From: Pseudoalteromonas atlantica
Lineage (GTDB): Bacteria; Pseudomonadota; Gammaproteobacteria; Enterobacterales; Alteromonadaceae
Assembly (NCBI GenBank): GCA_007988745.1
Contig: BJUT01000013.1
Span: 1-64,000, forward strand
DNA: 64,000 nucleotides
Direction of reading: 5' to 3'
A model generated the notes under the pieces. That model was not told the DNA's origin. It did no database searches and was given only the letters and a program-made list of their open reading frames with translations. Every line of letters starts with the position of its first letter. The stretch's first letter is position 1. The position numbers and the translations under genes are program-made. Positions 9,228 through 19,111 of the stretch are shown here, one piece after another.

Positions 9228-9677
9228 TCAAAACCACTTAAATTTCAGTTTGGCAGAGTGTACTCTGCTCGCCTGCGGTCTTAGTAGATTACAGTGAATA
9301 TCAATATAGCTACTCTTATTTGGTTCTATAAATGTGTCATCGCTTTTACCTAAACAATTACCAACAAACTTGCCGTTCTTATCAAATGTAGAAGCAATAA
9401 CTCCACCAGCATATATACTTTCGTTGGTTATATTTTTTAGCTCTGCAGTTATTCTTACGCGCCCATTTTCTTTAAAAATATCAGAAAGGGTAAGTTTGTA
9501 ATCATTACTTAAATCAGACGTGCTATCTAATGTTTTATTAGAAACCTGCTCTTTAAATCCACTCTCCACCTCAGCAGCTATTGTGAGCGCGTATACACTG
9601 ATGCCACCTAGAGTTGCTATTACAAACCCTGCTCCCCAAAAAAAACCCTTTATAACCTCATTAAAACTATTACTCAT
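9228..9677 (-). CDS. hypothetical membrane-anchored protein
   Basis: I do not recognise this 149-aa protein. One hydrophobic segment (about residues 11-33, GFFWGAGFVIATLGGISVYA) would anchor it with the remainder outside the cytoplasm. The C-terminal part (YKLTLSDIFKENGRVRITAELKNITNESIYAGGVIASTFDKNG...) looks like a small immunoglobulin-like beta sandwich of the kind found in FxLYD-type domains. The start ATG at 9677 has GGGAAT just upstream. It lies between the oxygenase-like gene and the esterase without overlap. Confidence 0.6.
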   Translation of the reverse strand: MSNSFNEVIKGFFWGAGFVIATLGGISVYALTIAAEVESGFKEQVSNKTLDSTSDLSNDYKLTLSDIFKENGRVRITAELKNITNESIYAGGVIASTFDKNGKFVGNCLGKSDDTFIEPNKSSYIDIHCNLLRPQASRVHSAKLKFKWF

Positions 9678-9764
9678 TTAATTCCCTTTTAATTTTCCCA
9701 CTGAATTTAGTAAATAATATACCCAAAGCAACTCTTTTTTCTTACCAAGTTTATAAGTTAAGGT

Positions 9765-10616
9765 TTACCTTTTTAATAAGCTTTTTAACCCATAATACCA
9801 ACTAAGCGCAGCGACTGTGCCATGAGTTTCATCTTTAAAGTAACGTTGATTAATAATTAAATTATTGCTTGGGTGCGCTTTTAACTTATTAGCAAACGCT
9901 ACACCCCATTGATAATTTGCTTTACCAATTTCGCCAAACGCTTCGTCATTATTTGCAAAGGTAAAATATACATTGCCATTAAGCGGCTTATTTATAAGTT
10001 GTTTCTCATCAAAATAATGGTTTAGGTAGTTATTATCCCACAGGTAGGTTGCATCAATTATTAAGTAATCTGTAAATAGCGCATGGTTGCTAAGTAATAC
10101 ATAACTGGCAAACAAGCCACCGAAGGACTCACCTATTAATACGCGTTTAGTTGATGTTCGGTAATTTTTATTAATGAGAGGAATAAGTTCTTTTTCAAAA
10201 AAGGCACTGTAATTTGCGGCGTTGCCAATATTTTCAAACTTTTCAAGAAGCTCACCGTTAAATGTCCAATCAACATTGGTTGGGGTAAAATCCCGCTCTC
10301 TTATCGCATTTTGACTATTAGGAATGGCTACTATAATTGCTTGTTGTATTTGCTGCTCAAGCCGCTGAGTACTAAGTGCCTCGACTAGCCCAGCGACAGC
10401 TTTTAGATGTGTTTGGTCACCATCGAGCAAATAAATAACTGGGTATGACTGATTGGGGTTTTCATTGTAGCTTGGCGGTAAATAAACGCTAAAACTGCGT
10501 TGTTCATTTAAAATAACAGACTTAAGCTGATAGGTTTTGGCTAAAGTAATAGGCTCTGAGGCATTTACATTTATTGTAAAAAATAAAGATAAAAATATTA
10601 TTGATAAGACTTTCAT
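9765..10616 (-). CDS. secreted alpha/beta-hydrolase (putative esterase)
   Basis: A 283-aa putative esterase of the Esterase D/IroE-like group. A signal peptide is clear (MKVLSIIFLSLFFTINVNAS), so the enzyme is probably periplasmic or secreted. The nucleophile elbow is GESFGG and a conserved HG near the C-terminus (DETHGTVAALSW) supplies the likely catalytic His. SVYLPPSY and YPVIYLLDGD are typical of the family. Related enzymes cleave ferric siderophore esters or S-formylglutathione, but no siderophore genes are nearby, so the substrate is open. Confidence 0.8.
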   Translation of the reverse strand: MKVLSIIFLSLFFTINVNASEPITLAKTYQLKSVILNEQRSFSVYLPPSYNENPNQSYPVIYLLDGDQTHLKAVAGLVEALSTQRLEQQIQQAIIVAIPNSQNAIRERDFTPTNVDWTFNGELLEKFENIGNAANYSAFFEKELIPLINKNYRTSTKRVLIGESFGGLFASYVLLSNHALFTDYLIIDATYLWDNNYLNHYFDEKQLINKPLNGNVYFTFANNDEAFGEIGKANYQWGVAFANKLKAHPSNNLIINQRYFKDETHGTVAALSWYYGLKSLLKR

Positions 10617-10698
10617 ACATATCCTTGTATTAAATTAATAGCAAACCAAGAAGAAACACCCTTCTTTCAACAATCAAAACACCGCTTTTATTGATAAG

Positions 10699-10989
10699 CT
10701 ATTCCTTAGCTCTTGAGGCTAACTTTTTATATATTGCATCTTTATCGCGTTTACCAATTGCGAGTACATACACCACAACTTCGTCATCAATAACTTCGTA
10801 AGCAAGGCGGTACCCTGCCGTACGCAATTTTATTTTATAAACATTATCAAAGCCGCGTAATTTAGAGGCTGGGACATGCGGATTATCTAAGCGCTCAGCA
10901 AGTTTCTTTTTAAACTGGCTTTTAAGTGGTGGCGCAAGTTTTTCCCACTCTTTTAAGGCTGCTGGTAAAAACTTTAACTTATAAGTCAT
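10699..10989 (-). CDS. RelE-family mRNA interferase toxin
   Basis: A 96-aa ribosome-dependent mRNA endonuclease of the RelE/ParE superfamily, strongly similar to E. coli RelE along its length (LKEWEKL, KLRGFDNVYKIKLRTAGYRL, VVVYVLAIGKRDK). The basic residues and C-terminal tyrosine associated with cleavage are present (RTAGYRL, GKRDKDAIYKK), so it looks active. Its ATG lies inside the antitoxin gene, overlapping by 11 nt, the usual coupled order with antitoxin first. Similar pairs are known as RelBE or StbDE. Confidence 0.92.
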   Translation of the reverse strand: MTYKLKFLPAALKEWEKLAPPLKSQFKKKLAERLDNPHVPASKLRGFDNVYKIKLRTAGYRLAYEVIDDEVVVYVLAIGKRDKDAIYKKLASRAKE

Positions 10990-11230
10990 CTATACTAACT
11001 TCAACCGCTTGAGATAAATCGCCTCTGCGGCTCTCAACAACTTTAGTTAGTTCATAATCATCCAATTGTTCCATAAGTTGCTCATACATTTGTGCAGGCA
11101 CCAAGTAAGCTGCAGGCTTATTATGATTTAATATGGCTATTGCAGCGCCATCAGCTTCATTTAAAAGCGCGGTTGGGTTTTTTTTAAGTTCTGAAATACT
11201 TGCCGAACAATCAGCTAAAACCTGTCTCAT
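10979..11230 (-). CDS. Phd/YefM-family antitoxin
   Basis: An 83-aa antitoxin. The N-terminal part, ASISELKKNPTALLNEADGAAIAILNHNKPAAYLVP, is a Phd/YefM-type DNA-binding dimerisation domain. The acidic C-terminal tail would wrap the toxin. This is closer to StbD than to the ribbon-helix-helix RelB of E. coli, although the partner toxin is RelE-like. It should repress its own promoter together with the toxin. The upstream region (11231-11313) is very AT-rich; I could not pick a certain operator. Confidence 0.88.
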   Translation of the reverse strand: MRQVLADCSASISELKKNPTALLNEADGAAIAILNHNKPAAYLVPAQMYEQLMEQLDDYELTKVVESRRGDLSQAVEVSIDDL

Positions 11231-11313
11231 ATAACACCTATAAAGAACTAAATTAAGACCTTATTTTAGCCCTTTTTTTATCTAAAGCTATATATTTTAT
11301 AATTGCTTATTTT

Positions 11314-12396
11314 CTAAGTAGTTTTTAAATTCTCTTCTACCGTTTGAGCATTTACAACTTGATTCACACTGCCTTGGATAACCACTGTCGCTGATATTTT
11401 ATCTTGAATAGCTTGCCTGTTTGGGTCCCAGTACACTTGTAAGAAGCCTAATAAACCTGTTGCAAAACCGGCGCCGTATCCACCGTATCTGCCAAAACAA
11501 TCAAGCATACCTAGTGGCTCGCCATTTAGTGAGACCACCCGAATATTACATACTTTTTTACCTGGGGTTTGTCCGCGCCATAATAACGAGAACAACGTAA
11601 AGTATACCGCTGCCCAACCAAAACCAAGGCCTAGGTCTTGAATAATGCCTTTACCCCACTGCAAAATGCTGGTGACAGGTTTGGTTTGCTCGCTTTTAGT
11701 TTCAGGTTTTTCAGTGATATTGCTTTTATGAGTTACTTCGCCCGAAATGCTTTCAAGCTCTGTCTCATTATTTTTAAAATCATCTGCCGCAACGGGCTCA
11801 TCATCAGATATGGCCATTAAGTGCAATAATGTGCGCGTAACTTCAATCCCTCCTACGTTTTGCATTTCAGCAAGCGCTGGTAATTGGTCAACTAAATTAG
11901 CTCGAGCAACGCTTTGGCAAGCATCATCGCAGTTTTTATCGTCGTCTGTTTGCGTTAAATAGGTGCGTATTATTGCTTTATCATGCTCGCTTAGCTCATC
12001 GTTTTGATGTGTTTTTTCTAGTTGAGGTGTTTGAATAGCGGTATCGCCTTCAAAAAAATCAATTGCTAACGAGAGTACGGTTAATGAACTTACAAATAAA
12101 AAGCTCGCGGCAAAAAGCTTTAAGGCTCTGCGCCAAAACGACGACATTTTTGGAAGATATTGCTGCGCAGTGCCTTTATAAAAAGCCATGGCAGCCACAA
12201 AGGCAATTAAAGTGGCGCTTAGCTTAGCGGCCATAAATATTAGAGTGACATCAATAGTCATCGCCATTGCACGTTTAATTGGGCTCGCTAATGGAATACC
12301 TAATAACGCTTGGTCAATTTTAAAGGCATACGGGGTGATCACGTCTTTGGTTTCAGAGTCTGATAACGCGAGTTGCTCTATCTCTTTGGTTTTCAT
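11314..12396 (-). CDS. RDD-family membrane protein
   Basis: A 360-aa inner-membrane protein. RDD features are visible at the N-terminus (IKRAMAMTIDVTLIF) and C-terminus (GQTPGKKVCNIRVVSLNGEPLGMLDCFGRY). Between two membrane-helix pairs is an unusually long polar, acidic insert (about residues 120-240), probably a soluble domain. It contains two Cys in NCDDACQSV. Function is unknown; some RDD proteins have been linked to sodium-proton exchange. No operon partner is obvious. Confidence 0.8.
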   Translation of the reverse strand: MKTKEIEQLALSDSETKDVITPYAFKIDQALLGIPLASPIKRAMAMTIDVTLIFMAAKLSATLIAFVAAMAFYKGTAQQYLPKMSSFWRRALKLFAASFLFVSSLTVLSLAIDFFEGDTAIQTPQLEKTHQNDELSEHDKAIIRTYLTQTDDDKNCDDACQSVARANLVDQLPALAEMQNVGGIEVTRTLLHLMAISDDEPVAADDFKNNETELESISGEVTHKSNITEKPETKSEQTKPVTSILQWGKGIIQDLGLGFGWAAVYFTLFSLLWRGQTPGKKVCNIRVVSLNGEPLGMLDCFGRYGGYGAGFATGLLGFLQVYWDPNRQAIQDKISATVVIQGSVNQVVNAQTVEENLKTT

Positions 12397-12536
12397 TTTT
12401 ATTTTTATGTTTTTAAAATGGGTAAGCTATTTAACTTACGCGCTTTTTATTTTTATATCAATCCGCTTAATTAAGTGATCTATTTTGCGAATTGGTATTA
12501 GCTCAAGTTAAAGCTATTGATTTACTAGCATAAATA

Positions 12537-12560
12537 AAGGGCTGTATACATGCAGCCCTT
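12537..12560 (-). terminator. possible terminator of the OYE reductase gene
   Basis: AAGGGCTG (12537-12544) pairs with CAGCCCTT (12553-12560) around an 8-nt loop, 22 nt past the stop of the minus-strand reductase gene. The 3' flank on that strand (TATTTATG) is only weakly U-rich. The stretch 12397-12536 upstream of the RDD gene holds nothing else I can identify. Confidence 0.5.
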
Positions 12561-12581
12561 AAAATACTTTATTTATAATAA

Positions 12582-13667
12582 TTAAGCGGTTGGGTAATCG
12601 GTATAGCCTTGCTCTGCGCCACCAAATAAGGTATCGGGGTTGTGGCTATTTAGCGGTTTACCTTGCTTTAAACGTGCCGGTAAATCTGGGTTAGACACAA
12701 ACGGGCGACCAAAGCCAATCATGTCGGCCCAGCCTTGTGCTAGGGCTTCATCGGCACGTTCTTTAGTGTACTTACCTGCATAAATTAATACGCCGCTGTA
12801 CGCTTTACGAATAGCCTGTTTAAACTCAACACTCATTAAAGGGGCATCATCCCAGTCGGCTTCAGCAATGTGCATGTAGCCCACGCCAGCGTCGTTTAGT
12901 GCTTGAGCAACGGCTAAATATGTTTGCTCTGGGTTATCATCAACCGTGCCGTTAAGCGTGGTAAGGGGTGCAAGCCTTACACCTACTTTTTGACTACCAA
13001 TTTCATCGCTTACTGCATTTACAACCTCTGTTAAAAAACGCAAACGATTTTGCACACTACCGCCATATTCATCAGTACGGGCATTTGATTGCGAGTCTAA
13101 AAATTGGTTAATTAAATACCCGTTAGCAGCGTGTAGCTCTATGCCATCAAAGCCCGCGTCTAGTGCATTTTTAGCCGCTTGGCGAAATTCGCCTAGTACA
13201 TTTTCAATATCTTGCTTGCTCATTTCACGCGGTAACTGAGTCTCAACAAAGCCAGGCTCGCCGTTAGTATCTACAAATACTTTTACGTCTTTTGCAGCAA
13301 TGGCCGATGCCGATATAGGCTGCACACCGCCTGTGTTATCGCTGTGAGTTACGCGCCCTACATGCCAAAGCTGCGCAAACATAACGCCACCAGCTTCATG
13401 CACTTTGTTGGTTACCGTGCGCCAACCTGCTACTTGCTCGTTTGTGTAAATACCTGGTGTCCAGGCATAGCCTTTACCCAGCTCACTTATTTGTGTGCCT
13501 TCGCTTACTATTAACCCAGCACTTGCTCGCTGCGCATAATAAGTGGCCATTAAATCATTGGCAATGTCGCCAGGCTGCGTTGAGCGCGAGCGAGTCATTG
13601 GTGGCATAACAATACGGTTTTTTAAAGTTTTACCTGCAAGTTCTATGGGTGAGAAAAGTAACGTCAT
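12582..13667 (-). CDS. nemA: old yellow enzyme, NemA-like alkene reductase
   Basis: A 361-aa FMN-dependent, NADPH-using TIM-barrel reductase of the old yellow enzyme family. It reduces activated alkenes such as N-ethylmaleimide, and often nitro compounds and nitrate esters. The family residues are visible: MPPMTRSRS, the substrate-binding His/Asn pair with the proton-donor Tyr (ELHAANGYLINQFLDSQSN), and IGFGRPFVSNPDL for phosphate binding. A cytoplasmic detoxification role is likely. It is divergent from the COG0523 gene. A NemR-type repressor is not encoded next to it. Confidence 0.9.
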   Translation of the reverse strand: MTLLFSPIELAGKTLKNRIVMPPMTRSRSTQPGDIANDLMATYYAQRASAGLIVSEGTQISELGKGYAWTPGIYTNEQVAGWRTVTNKVHEAGGVMFAQLWHVGRVTHSDNTGGVQPISASAIAAKDVKVFVDTNGEPGFVETQLPREMSKQDIENVLGEFRQAAKNALDAGFDGIELHAANGYLINQFLDSQSNARTDEYGGSVQNRLRFLTEVVNAVSDEIGSQKVGVRLAPLTTLNGTVDDNPEQTYLAVAQALNDAGVGYMHIAEADWDDAPLMSVEFKQAIRKAYSGVLIYAGKYTKERADEALAQGWADMIGFGRPFVSNPDLPARLKQGKPLNSHNPDTLFGGAEQGYTDYPTA

Positions 13668-13833
13668 AATGCCTCCTAAGTTTGATGGCGCTCATAATAG
13701 CTCAGCTATATAAATTCAAAAATAGCAAAAAACACAAAATAGCTTTGTTGTATTTGCAAAAGTGTCTACTTATTCTTCTGCTGAGCATTACATACAAACC
13801 ATTTAAAAAGTCATGCTAATGCTAGAAAATTTA

Positions 13834-13851
13834 ATTGATACAATATAACAT
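13834..13851 (+). promoter_or_regulatory. candidate Zur (zinc uptake regulator) site
   Basis: The 18-nt stretch ATTGATACAATATAACAT carries a good right half (ATATAACAT) and a degenerate left half compared with the gammaproteobacterial Zur palindrome. It lies 33 nt before the COG0523 start. The call leans on genomic context as much as on sequence. Confidence 0.4.
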
Positions 13852-13883
13852 ACCAATAAATGCCTATTAGTAAGTAAAATTAA

Positions 13884-15083
13884 ATGATAAATAAACTGCC
13901 CGTCACAGTGTTATCAGGCTTTTTAGGCGCTGGTAAAACAACCGTACTTAGCCATATTCTTAATAACCGACAAGGAAAAATAGTGGCTGTTATTGTCAAC
14001 GATATGAGCGACATAAACATAGATGCAGCCACAATTAAAAACGATGTGTCGCTCAATCACAGCAACGAAAAACTCGTCGAAATGAGCAACGGCTGTATTT
14101 GCTGCACCCTACGAGAAGATTTACTTGTTGAGGTGGGTAAACTTGCCAAAGATGGCCGTTTTGATTATCTCGTCATTGAATCAACAGGTATTTCAGAGCC
14201 TCTACCGGTTGCCGAAACATTTACCTTCGCCGACGAAAGCGGTATTTCTCTTGGTGATGTTGCCACCCTCGATACCATGGTAACCGTGGTTGATGCGGTT
14301 AACTTTTTAACCGACTACGAACAAGCAAACGATTTACAAGATACTGGCGAATCGTTAGGAGAAGACGACGAGCGAAGCGTGGCTGACCTACTTGTTGATC
14401 AAGTTGAATTTGCCGACGTTATTTTAATTAGCAAAACTGATTTAGCCACCAATGAACAGCTCAATAAGCTTATTGCCATTTTAAATACGCTTAATACTCA
14501 AGCTAAATTGATTCCTATATCAAACGGCAATATTAATATTAACGAAGTGCTCAATACGGGCTTATTTAATTTTGCACGCGCCCAACAAGCGCCGGGTTGG
14601 CTTAAAGAAATGCGTGGTGAACACATCCCCGAGACCGAAGAGTATGGTATTAGCAGCTTTAATTATACAGCGCGCCGCCCATTTAACCCTGAGAAGTTTT
14701 ATCACTTTTTGCACAACACCGAGCAATTTGGCAAGCTCATTCGCTCTAAAGGGTATTTTTGGCTCGCAACGCGCCCTTTATTTTGCGCGCAGTGGAGCCA
14801 AGCCGGCGGTATAGCTCATTACGGGTTTGCTGGCATGTTTTATAAAGCAATTCCTAAAAAAGACTGGCCCACAGAGCCCGAGCTACTTGCTGATATAAAC
14901 AGTAAATGGGTAGAGCCCTTTGGTGATATGCGTCAAGAACTTGTATTTATTGGTCAGTCGTTAAATAAACACGCCATGATTGAGGCGCTTGATGATTGCC
15001 TACTACCAGAAGAAGCCGTGCTTAAAGGTAAAGATTTTTGGAAAACCTATAACGACCCGTTTCCTATTTGGGAGGAAGTGTAA
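13884..15083 (+). CDS. COG0523 (CobW/ZigA-type) metal GTPase
   Basis: A 399-aa G3E GTPase. Walker A is GFLGAGKTT (residues 12-20), the metal-binding CxCC motif is GCICC near residue 75, and ESTGISEP and SKTDL complete the nucleotide site. A CobW C-terminal domain follows. Family members move zinc or other metals into target proteins. This long form, followed by a DUF1826 gene, is typical of zinc-starvation responses. The stop overlaps the start of the next gene by 1 nt, so the two are co-translated. No cobalamin genes are nearby, which argues against a CobW role. Confidence 0.85.
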   Translation: MINKLPVTVLSGFLGAGKTTVLSHILNNRQGKIVAVIVNDMSDINIDAATIKNDVSLNHSNEKLVEMSNGCICCTLREDLLVEVGKLAKDGRFDYLVIESTGISEPLPVAETFTFADESGISLGDVATLDTMVTVVDAVNFLTDYEQANDLQDTGESLGEDDERSVADLLVDQVEFADVILISKTDLATNEQLNKLIAILNTLNTQAKLIPISNGNININEVLNTGLFNFARAQQAPGWLKEMRGEHIPETEEYGISSFNYTARRPFNPEKFYHFLHNTEQFGKLIRSKGYFWLATRPLFCAQWSQAGGIAHYGFAGMFYKAIPKKDWPTEPELLADINSKWVEPFGDMRQELVFIGQSLNKHAMIEALDDCLLPEEAVLKGKDFWKTYNDPFPIWEEV

Positions 15084-15772
15084 TGAATGCCCTAGCTCCA
15101 ATAACGGCGCAAATAAAACCCACTGAACAACTCCACCGAAGAGCAGCTAAAGACAGTAACGCCAATGTATTACCACACATTTATGACCAAAACACTAACA
15201 TCGTTATTTGGCAAAGAGACCTTGAACAAGCATTAACAAATGCCGTTAATACACTCATTAGCACTAATGCCATAAAACCACTTGAGCTTGCGGTATCACC
15301 CGATGATGCGTTTGATAAGTTAGTTACTGCACTTAAACCAGATGATAATAACCGCGATGAAACTGATGCGCTGTGTAAAGACATAGCATTATTAGTTGAA
15401 ATGTTTTGCTGCCTATTTGATTTAAAACGCGCCGGTTTAAGGCTAAAAATATTAGATAAACCTATGTGCCCGCGTTTTCATGTAGACAAAATTCCGTGCC
15501 GATTAGTGACAACTTACCAAGGCGTTGCAACGCAGTGGTTAAATCACAGCGATGTAGACCGCTCAAAGCTTGGAACTGGTAATTTGGGTAAGCCCGATGA
15601 AGAGTCTGGCTTATTTAAAAGCCTAAATAATATTAATCAGCTAAATCAAGGGGATGTTGCCCTGCTTAAAGGTGAGTACTGGGATGAAAACGAAGGCGCA
15701 GGGCTTGTACATCGCTCGCCACCGGTGGCTGCAAACGAGCAACGCTTGTTGCTCACCCTTGATTTTATTTAA
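15083..15772 (+). CDS. DUF1826-domain protein
   Basis: A 229-aa protein matching DUF1826, a family of unknown function that often neighbours COG0523 GTPases. The C-terminal half is rich in possible metal ligands (FCCLF, MCPRFHVDKIPC, WLNHSDVD, LVHRSPP). The HVD and distal LVHR segments recall a cupin or 2OG-oxygenase-like site, but this is only suggestive. The ATG at 15083 shares one base with the preceding stop and follows GGGAGG. The product may be a client or partner of the GTPase. Confidence 0.8.
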   Translation: MNALAPITAQIKPTEQLHRRAAKDSNANVLPHIYDQNTNIVIWQRDLEQALTNAVNTLISTNAIKPLELAVSPDDAFDKLVTALKPDDNNRDETDALCKDIALLVEMFCCLFDLKRAGLRLKILDKPMCPRFHVDKIPCRLVTTYQGVATQWLNHSDVDRSKLGTGNLGKPDEESGLFKSLNNINQLNQGDVALLKGEYWDENEGAGLVHRSPPVAANEQRLLLTLDFI

Positions 15773-15798
15773 AGTTTGTTGTGGTAATAAACGCTGCA

Positions 15799-18558
15799 CT
15801 AATGGGAGTTTATCACCCTCGCGATTACTTCGTACAACCCTTGTGTATTTACCGGTTTAGATACAAAGTCATCCATGCCTACACTTAAACAGCGCTGCTT
15901 ATCATCTTCGTAGGCGTTTGCGGTAATAGCAACAATGGGCACATGTGCCTTTGTGTTTACCTCGTTAGCTCGTATTGTTTGGGTGCACTCGTAGCCATCC
16001 ATATTAGGCATTTGGCAATCCATTAAAATTAAATCAAAGCGATTACCTTCAAGTACTTTTAGCGCTTCTATGCCATCGGTTGCCATCACTAAGTTTACCT
16101 TTGTAGGCTCTAGCATTTTTGCAATTACTTGGCGATTAATGGGGTTATCTTCAACCAGTAAAAGTGTTTTATCGCTTAAATTAGGCAACGACTTCGGCTG
16201 TTTAACGGGCTCTGGTTTGTTGGACTGTGCTTTAGGTGCACTTACGTAAAATTTAAGTACGCTGCCTTTGCCTGGTTCGCTGTTGAGGGTAATTTCACCC
16301 TGCATTTTTTTAATTAACCCTTGGCTAATTGCTAAACCTAACCCTGTGCCACCATACTTACGTGCCACACCTACATCTGCTTGTGTAAACTCACTAAATA
16401 ACAACGACTGCTGATCTTTTTCAATACCAATGCCGCTATCGGCTACGCTTATTAAAAGTTGCTCGTTTTCGTAATCAAACGATAAGCGCACAAAACCACG
16501 CTCAGTAAACTTATACGCATTAGAGAGCAAGTTAATAATGACTTGGTTTAAACGTAGGTCGTCTACTTTTACGCAATCTGGCAGCCTGTCGCTTTGACTA
16601 ACAATAAACTCGACGTGATCAGAACTTACAATGGGAGAAAACAACGACTTTATATTGGCAATAAACGGCGCAAGGTTAGTCGCCCTAGGGCTAATCTCCA
16701 TGGCGTTAGCTTCTATTTTAGAAAAATCTAAAATATCGTTTAAAATTTTCAGTAAATTTTGTGCGCTTTTTTGCTGCGTATTTAATAGCTCCCGCTGCTC
16801 ATCGGTTAATGAATTATCGCGCAATAAAACCTCTCCCATGCCTAAAATACCGTTCATAGGGGTGCGTAGCTCGTGGCTCATATTGGCTAAAAATTGCGAC
16901 TTAGCAACATTGGCTAAATTAGCCCTATTTACCGCTTTTTTAAGCTCTGTGGTTTGTTCTGCTACTTTGCCCTCTAGCTGCTGATTAAATTCGCTCAGCT
17001 GGGTATTTAACCCTTGGTTTCTGATATTAGAGGCTTGTAGGTTTTCTATTGAACGCTGAAGCGCATTAGCTAGTAATTCAAATTGCTGTTGTAGTTGCAA
17101 TACCTCATGCCAGCTTGAGTCTGTATTAAACTTATGTGTTTTGGTTTTACCAAAGCTTTGCATTAGCGTAGTTAGGCTAGTAATTGGCTGCACTAATAAA
17201 TTAGCAAGTTGGTGTATAAAAATAACCACCATAAGCATCAATAGCGCACTTAACAAAATAGTGGGTAGCCAAGCTTTTGCCACCGCCATACTTAAATGCT
17301 TACGATTATAAAAGGTAATAACTTGCCAGTGGTTTTGTGGATCAATGTACCTAGAGCTGTGGTACACCTCGTTTTTGGTTGAACGAAATAGGTTTTTATC
17401 ACCTAAATTACTGGTATTAAAGCCCTCACCGTTAAAATGGCTCAGTATTTTAAATTCATCAAGGGAGCTAAATACCACTTTTTGCTGTGCATCTAGCACC
17501 ACTAAATCGCCCGTGTACTCAAATAAGTTAGGTATAAAGCGCTCTAAGCGGTCTAACTTTAACGAGCCCTCTACCACACCATAAAACGTATTGTTACGGT
17601 ATATAGGTGCCGACAGCGCCACTATGGCTTCGTTACCTAGGCCGCGACCTTGAAACACACCACTGGTATAGCCCAGAGGGAACTGCTGAGCTTGAGTAAA
17701 ATATGCTCGGTCTTTAACACTACGCTGCGCAAGGCTAAGCCCCTCTATTAAATCGCTGGGCGAGCTAAGCTCTACAAAGCCATCTGGGTTTGCATACAAG
17801 CTGGTGGTAAAGCCTGGAAATAACGACATTAATCGTTTGAGCTGCACATCGCTTGCAGTGCCCGCACTTATTGCGTCGCTACTCATAACAATGGCGTTTT
17901 TATGAAATGCTAAATAATCATTTAATTGCGTGCTAATAGACTCGGCTTTTTCTTTTAGTTGAGCGTTTACTTCATACTCTAAGCGCGCATGATGATCGTT
18001 TACTAAAATTACACTGGTTAGCAGTACCACTAAAATAATAATGACACTAACCACATAGCTTAAAATTTTTGCCAGTGGCCTCCCCTGATACGCACGGCTG
18101 GCGTAAGGTACAAATACACTAACTAAATCAACCACCGCCAAGCTTATTAGCGCGTTAATTAAGTACTTTGATATCGCTACTATTAGCGTTAACCAGGCCA
18201 AGCCAATAACAAATTGGCCTATAACCCATACAAAGGGTAAACCAATACATAGCCAAAATACGCTACCCAGAGGAAGAATAGGTTTAGAGCGGCGTAAGCA
18301 AAAAGCATAAAGCCAACAAAGCTCGAGTAAATACACAATACTCGGCCAACAATGGCCCCATCTATAAAGTAAAAAACCAGAAACAATGGCAAGGCTTAGG
18401 CACGCGTAACGCAGCCCAGTAAATACTAAGCTGCATAAAACAAACAATTGCCCAAACAAAAATTCGGAGCTGTCGAAAAAATACAATGGCGAGAGATTTA
18501 CTAACCCGCCTAATAACCCTAATAAAACAGCGAGTGTCCACTTACTTCTTTGCGGCAT
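15799..18558 (-). CDS. hybrid sensor histidine kinase with Cache domain
   Basis: A 919-aa inner-membrane hybrid kinase. The first 190 residues form several membrane helices. A periplasmic double-Cache-like domain follows at about 200-440 ([14 protein letters not shown]..., [23 protein letters not shown]). A further membrane helix and HAMP-like linker lead to HisKA with the phospho-accepting His in [12 protein letters not shown] near residue 562. The HATPase domain has [15 protein letters not shown] and GGTGLGLAI. The C-terminal receiver domain carries Asp in [13 protein letters not shown] near 846. No histidine phosphotransfer domain or cognate regulator is nearby, so phosphorelay partners must be encoded elsewhere. 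Ligands of Cache domains are often amino or organic acids. Confidence 0.92.
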   Translation of the reverse strand: MPQRSKWTLAVLLGLLGGLVNLSPLYFFDSSEFLFGQLFVLCSLVFTGLRYACLSLAIVSGFLLYRWGHCWPSIVYLLELCWLYAFCLRRSKPILPLGSVFWLCIGLPFVWVIGQFVIGLAWLTLIVAISKYLINALISLAVVDLVSVFVPYASRAYQGRPLAKILSYVVSVIIILVVLLTSVILVNDHHARLEYEVNAQLKEKAESISTQLNDYLAFHKNAIVMSSDAISAGTASDVQLKRLMSLFPGFTTSLYANPDGFVELSSPSDLIEGLSLAQRSVKDRAYFTQAQQFPLGYTSGVFQGRGLGNEAIVALSAPIYRNNTFYGVVEGSLKLDRLERFIPNLFEYTGDLVVLDAQQKVVFSSLDEFKILSHFNGEGFNTSNLGDKNLFRSTKNEVYHSSRYIDPQNHWQVITFYNRKHLSMAVAKAWLPTILLSALLMLMVVIFIHQLANLLVQPITSLTTLMQSFGKTKTHKFNTDSSWHEVLQLQQQFELLANALQRSIENLQASNIRNQGLNTQLSEFNQQLEGKVAEQTTELKKAVNRANLANVAKSQFLANMSHELRTPMNGILGMGEVLLRDNSLTDEQRELLNTQQKSAQNLLKILNDILDFSKIEANAMEISPRATNLAPFIANIKSLFSPIVSSDHVEFIVSQSDRLPDCVKVDDLRLNQVIINLLSNAYKFTERGFVRLSFDYENEQLLISVADSGIGIEKDQQSLLFSEFTQADVGVARKYGGTGLGLAISQGLIKKMQGEITLNSEPGKGSVLKFYVSAPKAQSNKPEPVKQPKSLPNLSDKTLLLVEDNPINRQVIAKMLEPTKVNLVMATDGIEALKVLEGNRFDLILMDCQMPNMDGYECTQTIRANEVNTKAHVPIVAITANAYEDDKQRCLSVGMDDFVSKPVNTQGLYEVIARVINSH

Positions 18559-18674
18559 TAATCAACCTTGGGGCACTTTGTTAACACTTTATATGTTAAA
18601 ATTAATGTAATTTTTACATTATTACGTACAAGGCAAGGGTTGTCTAGCAGCAATAAAACAGGAACAGATACACA

Positions 18675-19027
18675 TTACCCCCTGTCAAAAAGCGTGTTAT
18701 GTGTTTTTACACTTACTCTTTTATGACTGCCGCTTAAATTTAACTTAATATCCTTAAGCATAGGCTTAGCATTTGCGATTGCTAAATAGGCATTAGCTAA
18801 CGCTTCTGGAGCTGCGCAATAATCAACAATAAGTATTACTGTTGAAACATTGAGTGACTGTAATTTATTGCCAAGCTCAGTAGATGTGAGTTTTGCTTTG
18901 GCGTTGCTAAATAAGTAATTTGATTTTTTACATAAATAGTGAATGTTTCATCTGCTAGTGCAGTAAACGACAATAATAAAAACAGTGTGAATGTAAAAAT
19001 GAGGTAGAGCGGTAATAGTGGAAAATC
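18675..19027 (-). pseudogene. frameshifted remnant of a small secreted-protein gene
   Basis: Two minus-strand frames join into one plausible protein. The first encodes a signal-peptide-like segment (LYLIFTFTLFLLLSFTALA, then DETFTIYVK). After an A-run complementary to 18924-18929 the reading continues in another frame (SNYLFSNAKAKLTSTELGNK ... ILIVDYCAAPEALANAYLAI ...) to a TAA at 18675-18677. Adding one A to the run restores a single frame. No ATG, GTG or TTG start sits where expected before the signal peptide, so decay rather than a sequencing slip is favoured. The family is unknown. This remnant accounts for most of the gap between the kinase gene and ffs. Confidence 0.6.
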
Positions 19028-19090
19028 GATACTCGTAATATTAAATATTTAACGGTGTCACTAAGGAATAATTTAAAAGGAATATATTTT

Positions 19091-19111
19091 CACCCAAATG
19101 AGGAATTTGGG
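19091..19111 (-). terminator. hairpin at the 3' end of ffs
   Basis: CACCCAAAT (19091-19099) is matched by ATTTGGGTG (19105-19113) with a 5-nt loop, directly at the end of the SRP RNA. There is no clear U-tract after it on the minus strand, so it may define or protect the 3' end rather than be a classical terminator. Its last two bases overlap the mature RNA boundary. Confidence 0.45.
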
